This document shows, piece after piece, positions 6,085-12,850 of a stretch of 15,147 nucleotides of DNA (the first letter of the stretch is position 1; the number at the start of each line of letters is the position of its first letter). This DNA is from JALZAA01 sp035316025. GTDB lineage: Bacteria; Actinomycetota; Acidimicrobiia; IMCC26256; JACDBD01. Below the pieces are notes generated by a model. That model was not told the origin of the DNA. It ran no database searches and saw nothing but the letters and a program-made list of their open reading frames with translations. The stretch spans positions 1 to 15,147 of the forward strand of contig DATFXL010000002.1 of the NCBI GenBank assembly GCA_035316025.1. The letters are read 5' to 3'. A program made the translations under genes and the position numbers.

Positions 6085-7218
6085 ATGGACTTCTCCTTCA
6101 CCGAGGAACAGGAGGCCGTGCGCGAGCTCGCGGGGCAGGTCTTCGCCGGCTACGCGACGACGGAACGCGTCCGGCAGATCGAGGCGTCCGAGACGCGCGT
6201 CGACCGAGACCTGTGGCGCGCGCTCGCCGACGCCGGCCTGCTCGCGCTGGCCGTGCCCGAGGAGCACGAGGGCAGCGGGCTCGGGCTCGTCGAGCTCGCC
6301 CTGTTGCTCGAGGAGCAGGGACGCCGGGTCGCGCCGGTGCCCGTGTGGCCGACGCTCGTACTCGGCGCGCTCCCGCTGGCGGAATTCGGGACCCCGGAGC
6401 AGCGGCAACGATGGCTTCCCGGCGTTGCGAACGGCGAGGTGATCCTCACCGCCGCGCTCGCGGAGCAGGGCGTGAACGACCCATTGCGTCCGCACGCGAC
6501 CGCCACCCGCGACGGCGACACCTGGCGGCTCGACGGCGTGAAACCCAGCGTGCCTGCCGCTCACGTCGCCGACCGGGTGCTCGTGCCGGCGACAACAGGC
6601 GACGACGAGCTGGGCGTCTTCGTCGTCGATCCCGCCGGTCCCGGCGTCGACCGCACGGTCGCGGCCACGACCGATCGGGCCAAGGTGGCGCACCTGGCCT
6701 TCGCCGGGGCGCCTGCCGAACACCTCGGTGAAAATCGTGTCGGCGAGGAAGAAATCGACGGCCGGAACGCCACGGCGTGGATGCTCGACCGAGCGCTTGT
6801 CGGGTTGTGCGCGCTGCAGGTCGGCGTGGCCGAGGGCGCGCTGCGCATGGCGGCCGAGTACACCTCGGAGCGCCACCAGTTCGGGCGGCCGCTGTCGACG
6901 TTCCAGGGCGTCGCGCTCAAGGCCGCCGACGCGTACATCGACACCGAGGCGATGCGGGTCACGCTCTGGCAAGCGGCGTGGCGGCTCACCGCCGGGAGGG
7001 ACGCGACGCGCGAGGTCATCGTGGCGAAGTGGTGGGCGGCCGAAGGCGGGCAGCGCGTGGTGCACATCACCCAGCACCTCCACGGCGGGATGGGCGCCGA
7101 CGTCGACTACCCGGTCCACCGCTACTTCCTGTGGGGAAAGCAGATCGAGGACACGCTCGGCGGCGCGAGCGCGCAGCTCGCCCGTCTCGGCCGAGCTCTT
7201 GCGGAGGCACCAGCATGA
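6085..7218 (+). CDS. chsE1: Steroid acyl-CoA dehydrogenase, ChsE1 (FadE28)-type subunit
   Basis: A 377-residue protein of the FadE28/ChsE1 subgroup, partner of the ChsE2-type protein encoded at 3866-5062. The C-terminal half keeps the FAD-binding motif RHQFGRPLSTFQ (Arg263 onward) and the conserved HLHGGMGADVDYPVHRY stretch typical of this subgroup. The N-terminal and central part is divergent: there is no EPGAGSD-type loop (the region reads LAEQGVNDPLR) and no Glu at the catalytic-base site (WMLDRAL, Asp235, lies near there). This is complementary to ChsE2, which has the Glu but lacks the flavin motif, so one working site per heterodimer is expected. ATG 6085 lies 4 nt after the chsH2 stop, and the stop overlaps the chsH1 start by 4 bp (ATGA). 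In M. tuberculosis this gene precedes fadE29; here it is third, between chsH2 and chsH1. Confidence 0.9.
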   Translation: MDFSFTEEQEAVRELAGQVFAGYATTERVRQIEASETRVDRDLWRALADAGLLALAVPEEHEGSGLGLVELALLLEEQGRRVAPVPVWPTLVLGALPLAEFGTPEQRQRWLPGVANGEVILTAALAEQGVNDPLRPHATATRDGDTWRLDGVKPSVPAAHVADRVLVPATTGDDELGVFVVDPAGPGVDRTVAATTDRAKVAHLAFAGAPAEHLGENRVGEEEIDGRNATAWMLDRALVGLCALQVGVAEGALRMAAEYTSERHQFGRPLSTFQGVALKAADAYIDTEAMRVTLWQAAWRLTAGRDATREVIVAKWWAAEGGQRVVHITQHLHGGMGADVDYPVHRYFLWGKQIEDTLGGASAQLARLGRALAEAPA

Positions 7219-7649
7219 CGACCGCTCCCTCGTCCGGGACGAGCGCCTCGCTCCGCTACGACGACGTCCAGGTCGGTGACGAGCTGCCGACGCTTGTCAT
7301 CCCGCTCACGCGCACGCTCATCGTGGCGACCGCGATCGCCTCCCGCGACTACCAGGACGTGCACCACGATCCCGGACTGGCGCAGGAACGAGGCTCACCG
7401 GACATCTTCATGAACATCCTGTCGACGAACGGGTTCGTCGGCCGCTTCGTCACCGACTGGGCGGGTCCCGAGGCCGTTCTGAAGAACGTGAAGATCCGAC
7501 TCGGCGCTCCCAACCACCCCGGCGACACGATGACGATGACGGGACGCGTCGCCGACAAACGGGACGGCGTGATCGAGGTGCAGATCCGGGGGGCCAACGA
7601 GATCGGCGACCACGTGACCGGCACTGTGGCGCTCGAGCTGCCCCGGTGA
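7215..7649 (+). CDS. chsH1: ChsH1: MaoC-like steroid enoyl-CoA hydratase subunit
   Basis: A 144-residue single hotdog-fold protein. It carries SRDYQDVHHD with Asp45 and His50, the same 5-residue spacing as the catalytic Asp and His of mycobacterial ChsH1. With ChsH2 it adds water across the C17-C20 double bond of 3-oxo-4,17-pregnadiene-20-carboxyl-CoA. The start is ATG 7215, overlapping the previous stop by 4 bp; an open frame continues upstream, but inside chsE1 coding sequence, and the family N-terminus fits this ATG. The stop overlaps the ltp2 start by 4 bp (GTGA). Length agrees with the family (about 130-145 residues). Confidence 0.92.
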   Translation: MTTAPSSGTSASLRYDDVQVGDELPTLVIPLTRTLIVATAIASRDYQDVHHDPGLAQERGSPDIFMNILSTNGFVGRFVTDWAGPEAVLKNVKIRLGAPNHPGDTMTMTGRVADKRDGVIEVQIRGANEIGDHVTGTVALELPR

Positions 7650-8830
7650 GCGAGCGCAACGAGCTCCGCGACGCGGCGGCGGTCGTCGGGATCGGAGCCA
7701 CCGAGTTCTCGAAGGAGTCCGGGCGCTCCGAGCTGCGTCTCGCGGTGGAAGCGTGCGAAGCGGCGATCGCAGACGCCGGCCTGGAATCGGCGCAGATCGA
7801 CGGGATGGTGACCTACACGCAGGACACGAATCCCGAGATCGAGATCGCCCGCAACCTCGGGATCGGCGAGCTGTCCTTCTTCTCGCGCATCCACCACGGG
7901 GGCGGTGCCGCCTGCGGGACGGTGCAGCAGGCGGCGCTGGCCGTGCACGCCGGCGTCGCCGACTACGTCGTCTGCTACCGGGCGTTCAACGAACGGTCGG
8001 GACGCCGTTTCGGCGCCGGCGTGCAGGGCCGCCCGCCCGTCGCCACCGCCGAGCAGGCGCACTTCTCGTGGTACGCCCCGTTCGGGTTGCTCACACCCGC
8101 GCAGTGGGTAGCCATGTTCGCGACCCGCTACATGCACGAGTACGGCGCGACGAGCGAGGACTTCGGACGCGTGGCCGTGGCCGACCGCAAGCACGCGGCG
8201 ACGAACCCCGAGGCCTGGTTCTACGAGAAGCCGATCACGCTCCAAGACCACCAGGCGTCACGGTGGATCGTCGAGCCGCTCCACCTGCTCGACTGCTGCC
8301 AGGAGAGCGACGGCGCCCAGGCGCTCGTCATCACGTCCGTCGATCGGGCCCGCGACCTCCGGCATCCGCCCGCCGTCATCAACTCCGCCGCCCAGGGTGC
8401 CGGCGACCAGCAGGACATGATGACCAGCTACTACCGGGAGACGATCACCGGCCTGCCCGAGATGGGGCTCGCCGCCCGGCAGCTCTGGAACACCACCGGC
8501 CTCGGACCCGACGACATCCAGACCGCCGTCATCTACGACCATTTCACGCCGCTCGTGTTGCCGCAGCTCGAGGAGTTCGGGTTCTGCGCCCGCGGCGAGG
8601 CCAAGGAGTTCCTGCGCGACGGCAACGTCGAGCTCGGAGGGCGGCTCCCGATCAACACCCACGGCGGCCAACTCGGTGAGGCGTATATCCACGGCATGAA
8701 CGGCATCGCCGAAGGCGTCCGCCAGGTCCGCGGTTCGTCCGTCAACCAGGTCGACGGCGTCGAGCACGTCCTCGTGACCGCCGGCACCGGCGTGCCGACG
8801 AGCGCGCTCGTCCTCGGCGTGGCCGCGTAG
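7646..8830 (+). CDS. ltp2: Ltp2: thiolase-fold steroid retro-aldolase
   Basis: A 394-residue thiolase-superfamily protein of the lipid-transfer/SCP-x type. Ltp2 is not a thiolase in action: with the DUF35 domain of ChsH2 it cleaves 17-hydroxy-3-oxo-4-pregnene-20-carboxyl-CoA to androstenedione and propionyl-CoA. Seen: HHGGGAACGT with Cys90 in the N-terminal half, Tyr297 in AVIYDHF, NTHGGQLGEAY with His339 and Tyr347. The two tyrosines are 50 residues apart, the same spacing as the catalytic Tyr294 and Tyr344 that I recall for the Thermomonospora curvata enzyme. GTG 7646 overlaps the chsH1 stop by 4 bp. It lies three genes after its DUF35 partner rather than two, because of the altered gene order. 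No signal peptide or membrane segment is apparent. Confidence 0.93.
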   Translation: MSERNELRDAAAVVGIGATEFSKESGRSELRLAVEACEAAIADAGLESAQIDGMVTYTQDTNPEIEIARNLGIGELSFFSRIHHGGGAACGTVQQAALAVHAGVADYVVCYRAFNERSGRRFGAGVQGRPPVATAEQAHFSWYAPFGLLTPAQWVAMFATRYMHEYGATSEDFGRVAVADRKHAATNPEAWFYEKPITLQDHQASRWIVEPLHLLDCCQESDGAQALVITSVDRARDLRHPPAVINSAAQGAGDQQDMMTSYYRETITGLPEMGLAARQLWNTTGLGPDDIQTAVIYDHFTPLVLPQLEEFGFCARGEAKEFLRDGNVELGGRLPINTHGGQLGEAYIHGMNGIAEGVRQVRGSSVNQVDGVEHVLVTAGTGVPTSALVLGVAA

Positions 8831-8843
8831 GACTCCGACCTGC

Positions 8844-8856
8844 AGGAGAGAGGGAG
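8844..8856 (+). promoter_or_regulatory. Ribosome binding region of the operon's SDR gene
   Basis: AGGAGAGAGGGAG offers two overlapping purine-rich Shine-Dalgarno cores, with AGGAG (8844-8848) 11 nt from the ATG at 8860. It is the only clear Shine-Dalgarno sequence in the operon; the preceding genes start by overlap or within 4 nt of a stop. This gene may therefore be translated independently. Confidence 0.6.
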
Positions 8857-8859
8857 CGC

Positions 8860-9648
8860 ATGCCGCGGCTCGATGGGAAGGCGGCGATCGTCACCGGGGC
8901 CGGGCAGGGGATCGGGCGAGGCGTGGCCCGGGCGTTCGCGCGGGAAGGTGCCGCCCTGACGATCGCGGAGATCAACCACGAGACGGGCGACGCCGTCGCT
9001 CGCGAGCTGCAAGACGAGTTCGGCGCGCCGGCGCAGTTCGTGCCCACCGACGTGCTGCAGCGCGCAGAGGTCCAGCGGATGGTCGACGTCACGATCGACG
9101 CGTTCGAACGGGTCGACATCCTTGTCAACAACGCCTACGTCGCCGCTCCCTTCGCCCGTCTCGAGCACAAGAGCGGCGACGACCTGCTGCTCGCGTACCG
9201 AGGCGGCCCGCTGCACACCTTGTGGGCAATGCAGGCAGTCTTCCCGCACATGGTTGCCCAGGGTGGCGGCCGCATCATCAACTTCGTGTCGCTCAACGGC
9301 ATCAACGCGCACATGTACTCGGCGGACTACAACGCGGCCAAGGAAGCCGTCCGTGCGCTCACTCGAACCGCGGCGCGCGAGTGGGCACGCCACAACATCC
9401 TCGTGAACGCGATCGCGCCGGCGGCTGCGACGCCCGCGTACATCGCCTTCGCCGAGGTGGCGCCGGAGAACGCGGCGGAGATGCTCGAGCAGAACCCGAT
9501 GGGGCGGATGGGCGACCCCGAGCGCGACATCGGAGGCGTGGCGCTGTTCCTGGCCACCGACGATGGCGGTTACGTGACCGGCAACACCGTGTTCGCCGAC
9601 GGCGGCAGCCACATCAATGGCGTCCAGTGGGTGCCGCCGCTTCCCTGA
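8860..9648 (+). CDS. Short-chain dehydrogenase/reductase, last gene of the chs operon
   Basis: A 262-residue classical SDR. The nucleotide-binding loop TGAGQGIG (12-19) and the catalytic Ser144, Tyr157 and Lys161 (YNAAK) are all present, so it should be an active NAD(P)-dependent alcohol dehydrogenase or ketone reductase. The usual NNAG motif reads NNAY (90-93), an uncommon change in a structurally important turn. An acidic residue at the end of the second strand (AEIN, Glu37) would favour NAD over NADP. It follows ltp2 by 29 nt with its own ribosome binding site. Possible roles are oxidation of a steroid 3- or 17-hydroxyl, or a hydroxyacyl-CoA step. The sequence does not decide, and the core igr operon of M. 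tuberculosis has no SDR in this position. Confident as an SDR; substrate unknown. Confidence 0.9.
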   Translation: MPRLDGKAAIVTGAGQGIGRGVARAFAREGAALTIAEINHETGDAVARELQDEFGAPAQFVPTDVLQRAEVQRMVDVTIDAFERVDILVNNAYVAAPFARLEHKSGDDLLLAYRGGPLHTLWAMQAVFPHMVAQGGGRIINFVSLNGINAHMYSADYNAAKEAVRALTRTAAREWARHNILVNAIAPAAATPAYIAFAEVAPENAAEMLEQNPMGRMGDPERDIGGVALFLATDDGGYVTGNTVFADGGSHINGVQWVPPLP

Positions 9649-9686
9649 CTCGCCGGGGTTCGTACAGGGACGCGCTCCGTCTCGCC

Positions 9687-9708
9687 CGGCCGTGTGTCCC
9701 GTCGGCCG
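9687..9708. terminator. Possible hairpin between convergent genes
   Basis: CGGCCG (9687-9692) and CGGCCG (9703-9708) can pair as a 6-bp stem with a 10-nt loop in the 60-bp space between the SDR stop and the opposing stop at 9709. There is no U-tract, and each arm is itself palindromic, so this is a weak candidate for bidirectional termination. Confidence 0.25.
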
Positions 9709-10389
9709 TCAGTCGCTTCGTGCCCAATCGTACGGGCGCGCCTGCAAGGGATCCTCCGCGAAGTGCGCCCAGTCGCGGATCCGGGCGAGAAGTTCACCCG
9801 TCTCGGCAAAGGTGAGCTCGTAATCGACGCTTCGAAGCCCGGAATTGCAGAGCCACACGGCCAGCGAGCCCTGCGCTGGCACCTCGCCCGTCTCGATCTG
9901 CACGTCTGTTTCTCTCGTTCGGCTGTAGAGGCCGTGTAGTTGCTCGGCGATCGAGCCATCGCCCGGCTCGTACAACCGCCGCACCACTCCGGCACGCTCG
10001 AGCGTGTCGAGTGCGAGCCAGGCCGCGGCGAGAAACTGCTCCCAGTGATGGATCGCGGTGAAGTATCTCCCGAACGACTGCTCGTCGGACTCGAGAAACG
10101 CGAGCGTGGCGTAGCGCGCCATGTTGTGCTCGCTGTAGGCGATCATGGCGTGCCTGAGAAAGCTGAACCGGTACTCCCGCTGGGGGGAGGGCAGGGGACC
10201 GCACAGCACTGAGTTCCGGATGTAGTTCGAGAGCCAGTGGAGTGACTCAGCCTGGGTTGTCGACATGTCGGGGATCTCGGCCCGATCGAACTTCGAGATC
10301 TCCGTCGCGACGTAGGTGTCGGTGACGTGCGCCGTGAGGCGCACGTCCTCGGCGTGGACCACCTGATCGACGAACTCGTCGAGCTCCAT
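9709..10389 (-). CDS. Hypothetical protein, 226 residues, unrecognised
   Basis: I do not recognise this protein. It is acidic and rich in aromatic residues. The middle (about residues 45-145) looks mainly helical, with FLRHAMIAYSEHNMARYATL and a following HHWEQFLAAAWLALDTLE segment, somewhat like small all-alpha HEPN-type or immunity-type bundles, though no RxxxxH motif is seen. The C-terminal third looks more strand-like and ends in a Trp/Asp-rich tail (AEDPLQARPYDW). There is no signal peptide or clear membrane span. The start is ATG 10389, closely preceded by GGAGGGAG on the minus strand. Its base composition appears less GC-rich than its neighbours, and it faces the chs operon tail to tail and is divergent from the solute-binding protein gene. 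The coding call rests on length, a good ribosome binding site and protein-like composition. Function is unknown. Confidence 0.75.
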   Translation of the reverse strand: MELDEFVDQVVHAEDVRLTAHVTDTYVATEISKFDRAEIPDMSTTQAESLHWLSNYIRNSVLCGPLPSPQREYRFSFLRHAMIAYSEHNMARYATLAFLESDEQSFGRYFTAIHHWEQFLAAAWLALDTLERAGVVRRLYEPGDGSIAEQLHGLYSRTRETDVQIETGEVPAQGSLAVWLCNSGLRSVDYELTFAETGELLARIRDWAHFAEDPLQARPYDWARSD

Positions 10390-10482
10390 CTCCCTCCGGT
10401 CCGCCTCCCCCTGGAATGACCACCCGGTTCGCCCGGCGATCGCTCATGGAACGCCCATACAGCTGATCGCGTTACGGGGCCC

Positions 10483-10511
10483 GTGACAAGGTGGACGATT
10501 TTGGATACAAA
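10483..10511 (+). promoter_or_regulatory. Possible promoter of the solute-binding protein gene
   Basis: GTGACA (10483-10488) and TACAAA (10506-10511) are separated by 17 nt and resemble -35 and -10 elements. Transcription would start near 10518, giving a leader of about 30 nt that includes the AAGGGGGG ribosome binding site. The -10 lacks the final T, so confidence is moderate to low. Confidence 0.35.
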
Positions 10512-10547
10512 CACCCGGACCGGGCGGGGCCGATCAAGGGGGGCACC

Positions 10548-11864
10548 GTGAACGGACCGCGTTGGGTCGTCCTGGCTGCCGCGCTCGGGCTCGTCGGGGC
10601 CGTCGTCCCGACGACGGCGAGCGCCCGGTCCCAGCAGCAGCCGTCGCCCGACAGTGAGGTCGGGGTCACCGGTGACACGATCCGGATCGCGGTGATCGCC
10701 GACGTCGACAACGCGGCCCGCCCGGGCCTCTTCCAGGGATCCGTGAACGGCGTGAACGCGTTCGCCAAGTTCGTGAATGCGAACGGCGGTCTGGCCGGAC
10801 GGCGGGTCCAGGTCGACTTCATCGACTCGAAACTCAGCTCCGACGAGGCCCGCAACGCGCTCGTCCAGGCGTGCCAGCAGGACTTCGCCATCGTCGGCAC
10901 GACGGCGTTGTTCATGAACAACATCGAGCCGATGACGAGTTGTGCGGACAAGGCGGGGAAGGTCACGGGCCTGCCCGACGTGCCCGTACTCCAGACCGAG
11001 ATCGAGCACCAGTGCTCACCGATCTCGTACCCGGTGATCGTCGTCGGCCTCGACTGCGCGACAAAGGACGCAGCGGAGAAGCGCGTGACCGTCAGCACCG
11101 GGCCGCCCAAGTACTTCAGCAAGCGCAACAAGGGCCTGCACGGTCCGTTCCTCCTCGCCGGTGACCTGAGGTCGACGGTCAACTCCGGTCTGCCGATCGT
11201 GAAGGTGAACGGCGAGTACGGCATCAAGTCCGACGGCGAGCCCAAGGTCTCGGGGCTCTCGCCGCAGGCGGCCTACACGCCGATCGTGCAGGACATGAAG
11301 GCCAAAGGAAGCACATACGCCCAGAACATCGTCGACTACAAGGCGGACGTGTTCCTGCGCCGGGAGGCGCAGGCGCAGGGTGTGAGCACGGTGAAGGTGT
11401 GGGACTGCGCCCTGCAGTGCTACGACCAACGGCTCCTGTCCGAGGGCGGCTCCGCCGTCGAGGGCCAGTACGTGTCGTTGTTCTTCGTGCCGTTCGAGGA
11501 AGCGAGGCAGAACAAGTCCGTGAACAACTACCTGAAGAACGTCGGCGGTCGCGATCAGGCGGACGGGTTCGGCGCCCAGGCGTGGGCGGCGGGCCTGTTC
11601 TTCCGTGACGTCGTGAACAACGTCGTCAAAGCCGACGGCAACAACGGCCTCACCCGCGCCCGGTTCCTCGAGGAAGCGGCCAAGATCCACGACTTCACGG
11701 CCGACGGCATGCTTGGCCCGACCGACGTCGGGGGCCGGAAGATCAGCGGCTGCGGCGTGATCCTCCGGGTCAAGGGGGGGAAGTTCGTCCGCGTCACGCC
11801 GACCAAGAAGGGGACGATCGACTGTTCCGGCGGTACCAAGACCGTCCGGGTGAGGTTCGAGTAA
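10548..11864 (+). CDS. ABC-type substrate-binding protein, branched-chain amino acid (Peripla_BP_6) type
   Basis: A 438-residue extracytoplasmic receptor. Residues 1-26 form a Sec signal peptide: Arg5, a hydrophobic core VVLAAALGLVGAVV, and a cleavage site after ASA. There is no lipobox Cys, so it is probably secreted or surface-associated rather than a lipoprotein. The mature part begins with the family's first strand (GVTGDTIRIAVIADVD) and continues with GLAGRRVQVDFIDSK, as in LivJ-like binding proteins. At least eight cysteines are spread through the mature region (for example DCALQC), suggesting disulfides in an exported protein. GTG 10548 is preferred over the in-frame start at 10491 because it begins the signal peptide and has AAGGGGGG (10536-10543) just upstream. 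No permease or ATPase gene is nearby, so the transporter partner must lie elsewhere. Ligand is unknown; a sterol or bile-acid breakdown product is only a contextual guess. Confidence 0.88.
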   Translation: MNGPRWVVLAAALGLVGAVVPTTASARSQQQPSPDSEVGVTGDTIRIAVIADVDNAARPGLFQGSVNGVNAFAKFVNANGGLAGRRVQVDFIDSKLSSDEARNALVQACQQDFAIVGTTALFMNNIEPMTSCADKAGKVTGLPDVPVLQTEIEHQCSPISYPVIVVGLDCATKDAAEKRVTVSTGPPKYFSKRNKGLHGPFLLAGDLRSTVNSGLPIVKVNGEYGIKSDGEPKVSGLSPQAAYTPIVQDMKAKGSTYAQNIVDYKADVFLRREAQAQGVSTVKVWDCALQCYDQRLLSEGGSAVEGQYVSLFFVPFEEARQNKSVNNYLKNVGGRDQADGFGAQAWAAGLFFRDVVNNVVKADGNNGLTRARFLEEAAKIHDFTADGMLGPTDVGGRKISGCGVILRVKGGKFVRVTPTKKGTIDCSGGTKTVRVRFE

Positions 11865-11865
11865 T

Positions 11866-11881
11866 GCGACGCAAAGGTCGC
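11866..11881. terminator. Small hairpin after the solute-binding protein gene
   Basis: GCGAC (11866-11870) and GTCGC (11877-11881) can pair around a 6-nt loop just after the stop at 11864, in the 42-bp gap before the opposing VOC gene. The stem is short and there is no U-tract, so its role as a terminator is uncertain. Confidence 0.25.
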
Positions 11882-11906
11882 GGAGCGACGGCGAGATGCG
11901 CGCCGT

Positions 11907-12305
11907 TCAGGTGCGGCCGAGCGGCCCGACGTCGGTGAGCTCGATCACGTTGCCAGACGGGTCGGTAATGAAGGCGGCGCGCACCGGGGTGCCGAAGTCG
12001 ACCCGTGACGAGGGATCACCGAGCGTCTTCACGCCCGCCGCCCGCACCGCCTCGATCGTGGTGTCGAACTCGTCGGTCGGCACGTAGAGCGCGAAGTGCG
12101 GAAAGCCGGGGCCGGGGGACACGGGCTCGTCGGCGACGCCGAGATGGAGCTGCAGGGAGCCGACGCGAAGCCACAGCCCCGGGAACCCGAAGTCCGGCCG
12201 CGGGAGGACGTCGAAGCCGAGCACGTCGCAGTAGAAGGTGCGCGCCGCGTCGAGGTCGTCGACCGAGATCGCGACGTGGCTGTAGCCGGAAACAGTTGCC
12301 GCCAC
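11907..12305 (-). CDS. VOC (glyoxalase/dioxygenase) superfamily protein
   Basis: A 132-residue protein with two beta-alpha-beta-beta-beta modules. The N-terminal one has SHVAISVDDLDAARTFYCDV, the C-terminal one PHFALYV and ends with DPSGNVIELTD. His10, His54, His70 and Glu122 occupy the usual metal-ligand positions, so a divalent-metal site is likely. The family includes glyoxalase I, epimerases, extradiol dioxygenases and resistance proteins; this single-domain form cannot be assigned to one. GTG 12305 lies 4 nt after the stop of the SRPBCC gene upstream on the same strand, implying cotranscription and possibly a shared pathway. Confidence 0.88.
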   Translation of the reverse strand: MAATVSGYSHVAISVDDLDAARTFYCDVLGFDVLPRPDFGFPGLWLRVGSLQLHLGVADEPVSPGPGFPHFALYVPTDEFDTTIEAVRAAGVKTLGDPSSRVDFGTPVRAAFITDPSGNVIELTDVGPLGRT

Positions 12306-12309
12306 GCCG

Positions 12310-12798
12310 TCAGCCTCGCGCGCCGGACAAGCGGTTGCCGAGATTCGCCATCGCCTCGTCGAACATGCCGCCGATCATCTCCTTGGCGGCCGGGATCGCC
12401 GCACCCATGTCGGATCCCGGTTCGACGGCGAACGTCCACCGGACAGTGCTCCGGTCACCTTCCCCCTCGACGACCCATTCCTCGACGAGCGCGTCGATGA
12501 GGGAGTCGGCGCTCTCGTCGACGCGGTAGGCCCATCGCGTGGGCGCGTCCCACGCCAGGATCGTCTCGCGGTACTGCGAATCGCCCATGTGCATCTCGCG
12601 ACGCGATCCGACCCCGTGCGGGGGCGGGGACTCGTACGCACCCCCTTCGTGCCCAGGCCACCACGTCCACGTCGACGGGTCGTCGCTGATTGCGTCGAAC
12701 ACGACCTTCTTCGATGCGGGGACCACCGCTTCGAACACGAACCGGTGCGGCGCCGTTTGCAGAAACTCGAGATCTACCGTGCGCAACTGGTGTGCCAT
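12310..12798 (-). CDS. SRPBCC (START/polyketide cyclase-like) family protein
   Basis: A 162-residue protein with the helix-grip layout. It opens with FVFEAVVPASKKVVFDAISD, typical of SRPBCC polyketide cyclase/dehydrase proteins, then strands with a Trp-rich WTWWPGHEGG turn. It ends with a long C-terminal helix containing AAKEMIGGMFDEAMANLGNRL, which closes the hydrophobic cavity. Members bind or act on lipids, polyketides and other hydrophobic ligands; no catalytic residue can be named here. ATG 12798 is preferred. GTG 12804 is also in frame but lies only 1 nt after the likely -10, so it would fall upstream of the transcription start. It is followed by the VOC gene after 4 nt and is divergent from another VOC-like gene. 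Confidence 0.85.
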   Translation of the reverse strand: MAHQLRTVDLEFLQTAPHRFVFEAVVPASKKVVFDAISDDPSTWTWWPGHEGGAYESPPPHGVGSRREMHMGDSQYRETILAWDAPTRWAYRVDESADSLIDALVEEWVVEGEGDRSTVRWTFAVEPGSDMGAAIPAAKEMIGGMFDEAMANLGNRLSGARG

Positions 12799-12805
12799 GC
12801 GCACA

Positions 12806-12811
12806 AACGTA
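12806..12811 (-). promoter_or_regulatory. Probable -10 element of a leaderless SRPBCC-VOC transcript
   Basis: TACGTT on the minus strand matches TANNNT and ends 7 nt before the ATG at 12798. The transcript would therefore begin at or one base before the start codon. No Shine-Dalgarno sequence is present, as expected for a leaderless mRNA. No good -35 is seen. Confidence 0.45.
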
Positions 12812-12850
12812 GACTGTCCTCACCACCACCGCACAGGAAGGACGGGCGCG

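Larger units (their letters stand above)
3866..9648 (+). other. Operon for steroid C22 side-chain removal (chsE2-chsH2-chsE1-chsH1-ltp2-SDR)
   Basis: Six genes run in one direction. The first five are joined by 4-nt gaps or 4-bp start/stop overlaps, and the sixth follows after 29 nt. Together they encode the dehydrogenase heterodimer, the hydratase pair and the aldolase that convert 3-oxopregn-4-ene-20-carboxyl-CoA to androstenedione plus propionyl-CoA. The KstR-type site at the head suggests induction by steroid-CoA. The cyp125 gene that heads the M. tuberculosis operon is not in this window. Confidence 0.88.

Noticed and set aside
5019..6101. A long minus-strand open frame opposite chsH2
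   Set aside because: Composition reflects codon bias on the other strand; chsH2 has zinc-ligand cysteines and the expected length.
10491..10547. An earlier in-frame start for the solute-binding protein
   Set aside because: It would put a charged stretch before the signal peptide and overlap the probable promoter. GTG 10548 has a ribosome binding site and gives a normal Sec signal.
9649..10547. A second KstR or KstR2 operator near the hypothetical and binding-protein genes
   Set aside because: By eye I found no TnnAACnnGTTnnA or AnCAAGnnCTTGnT match there, so KstR control of these genes is not supported by the sequence.
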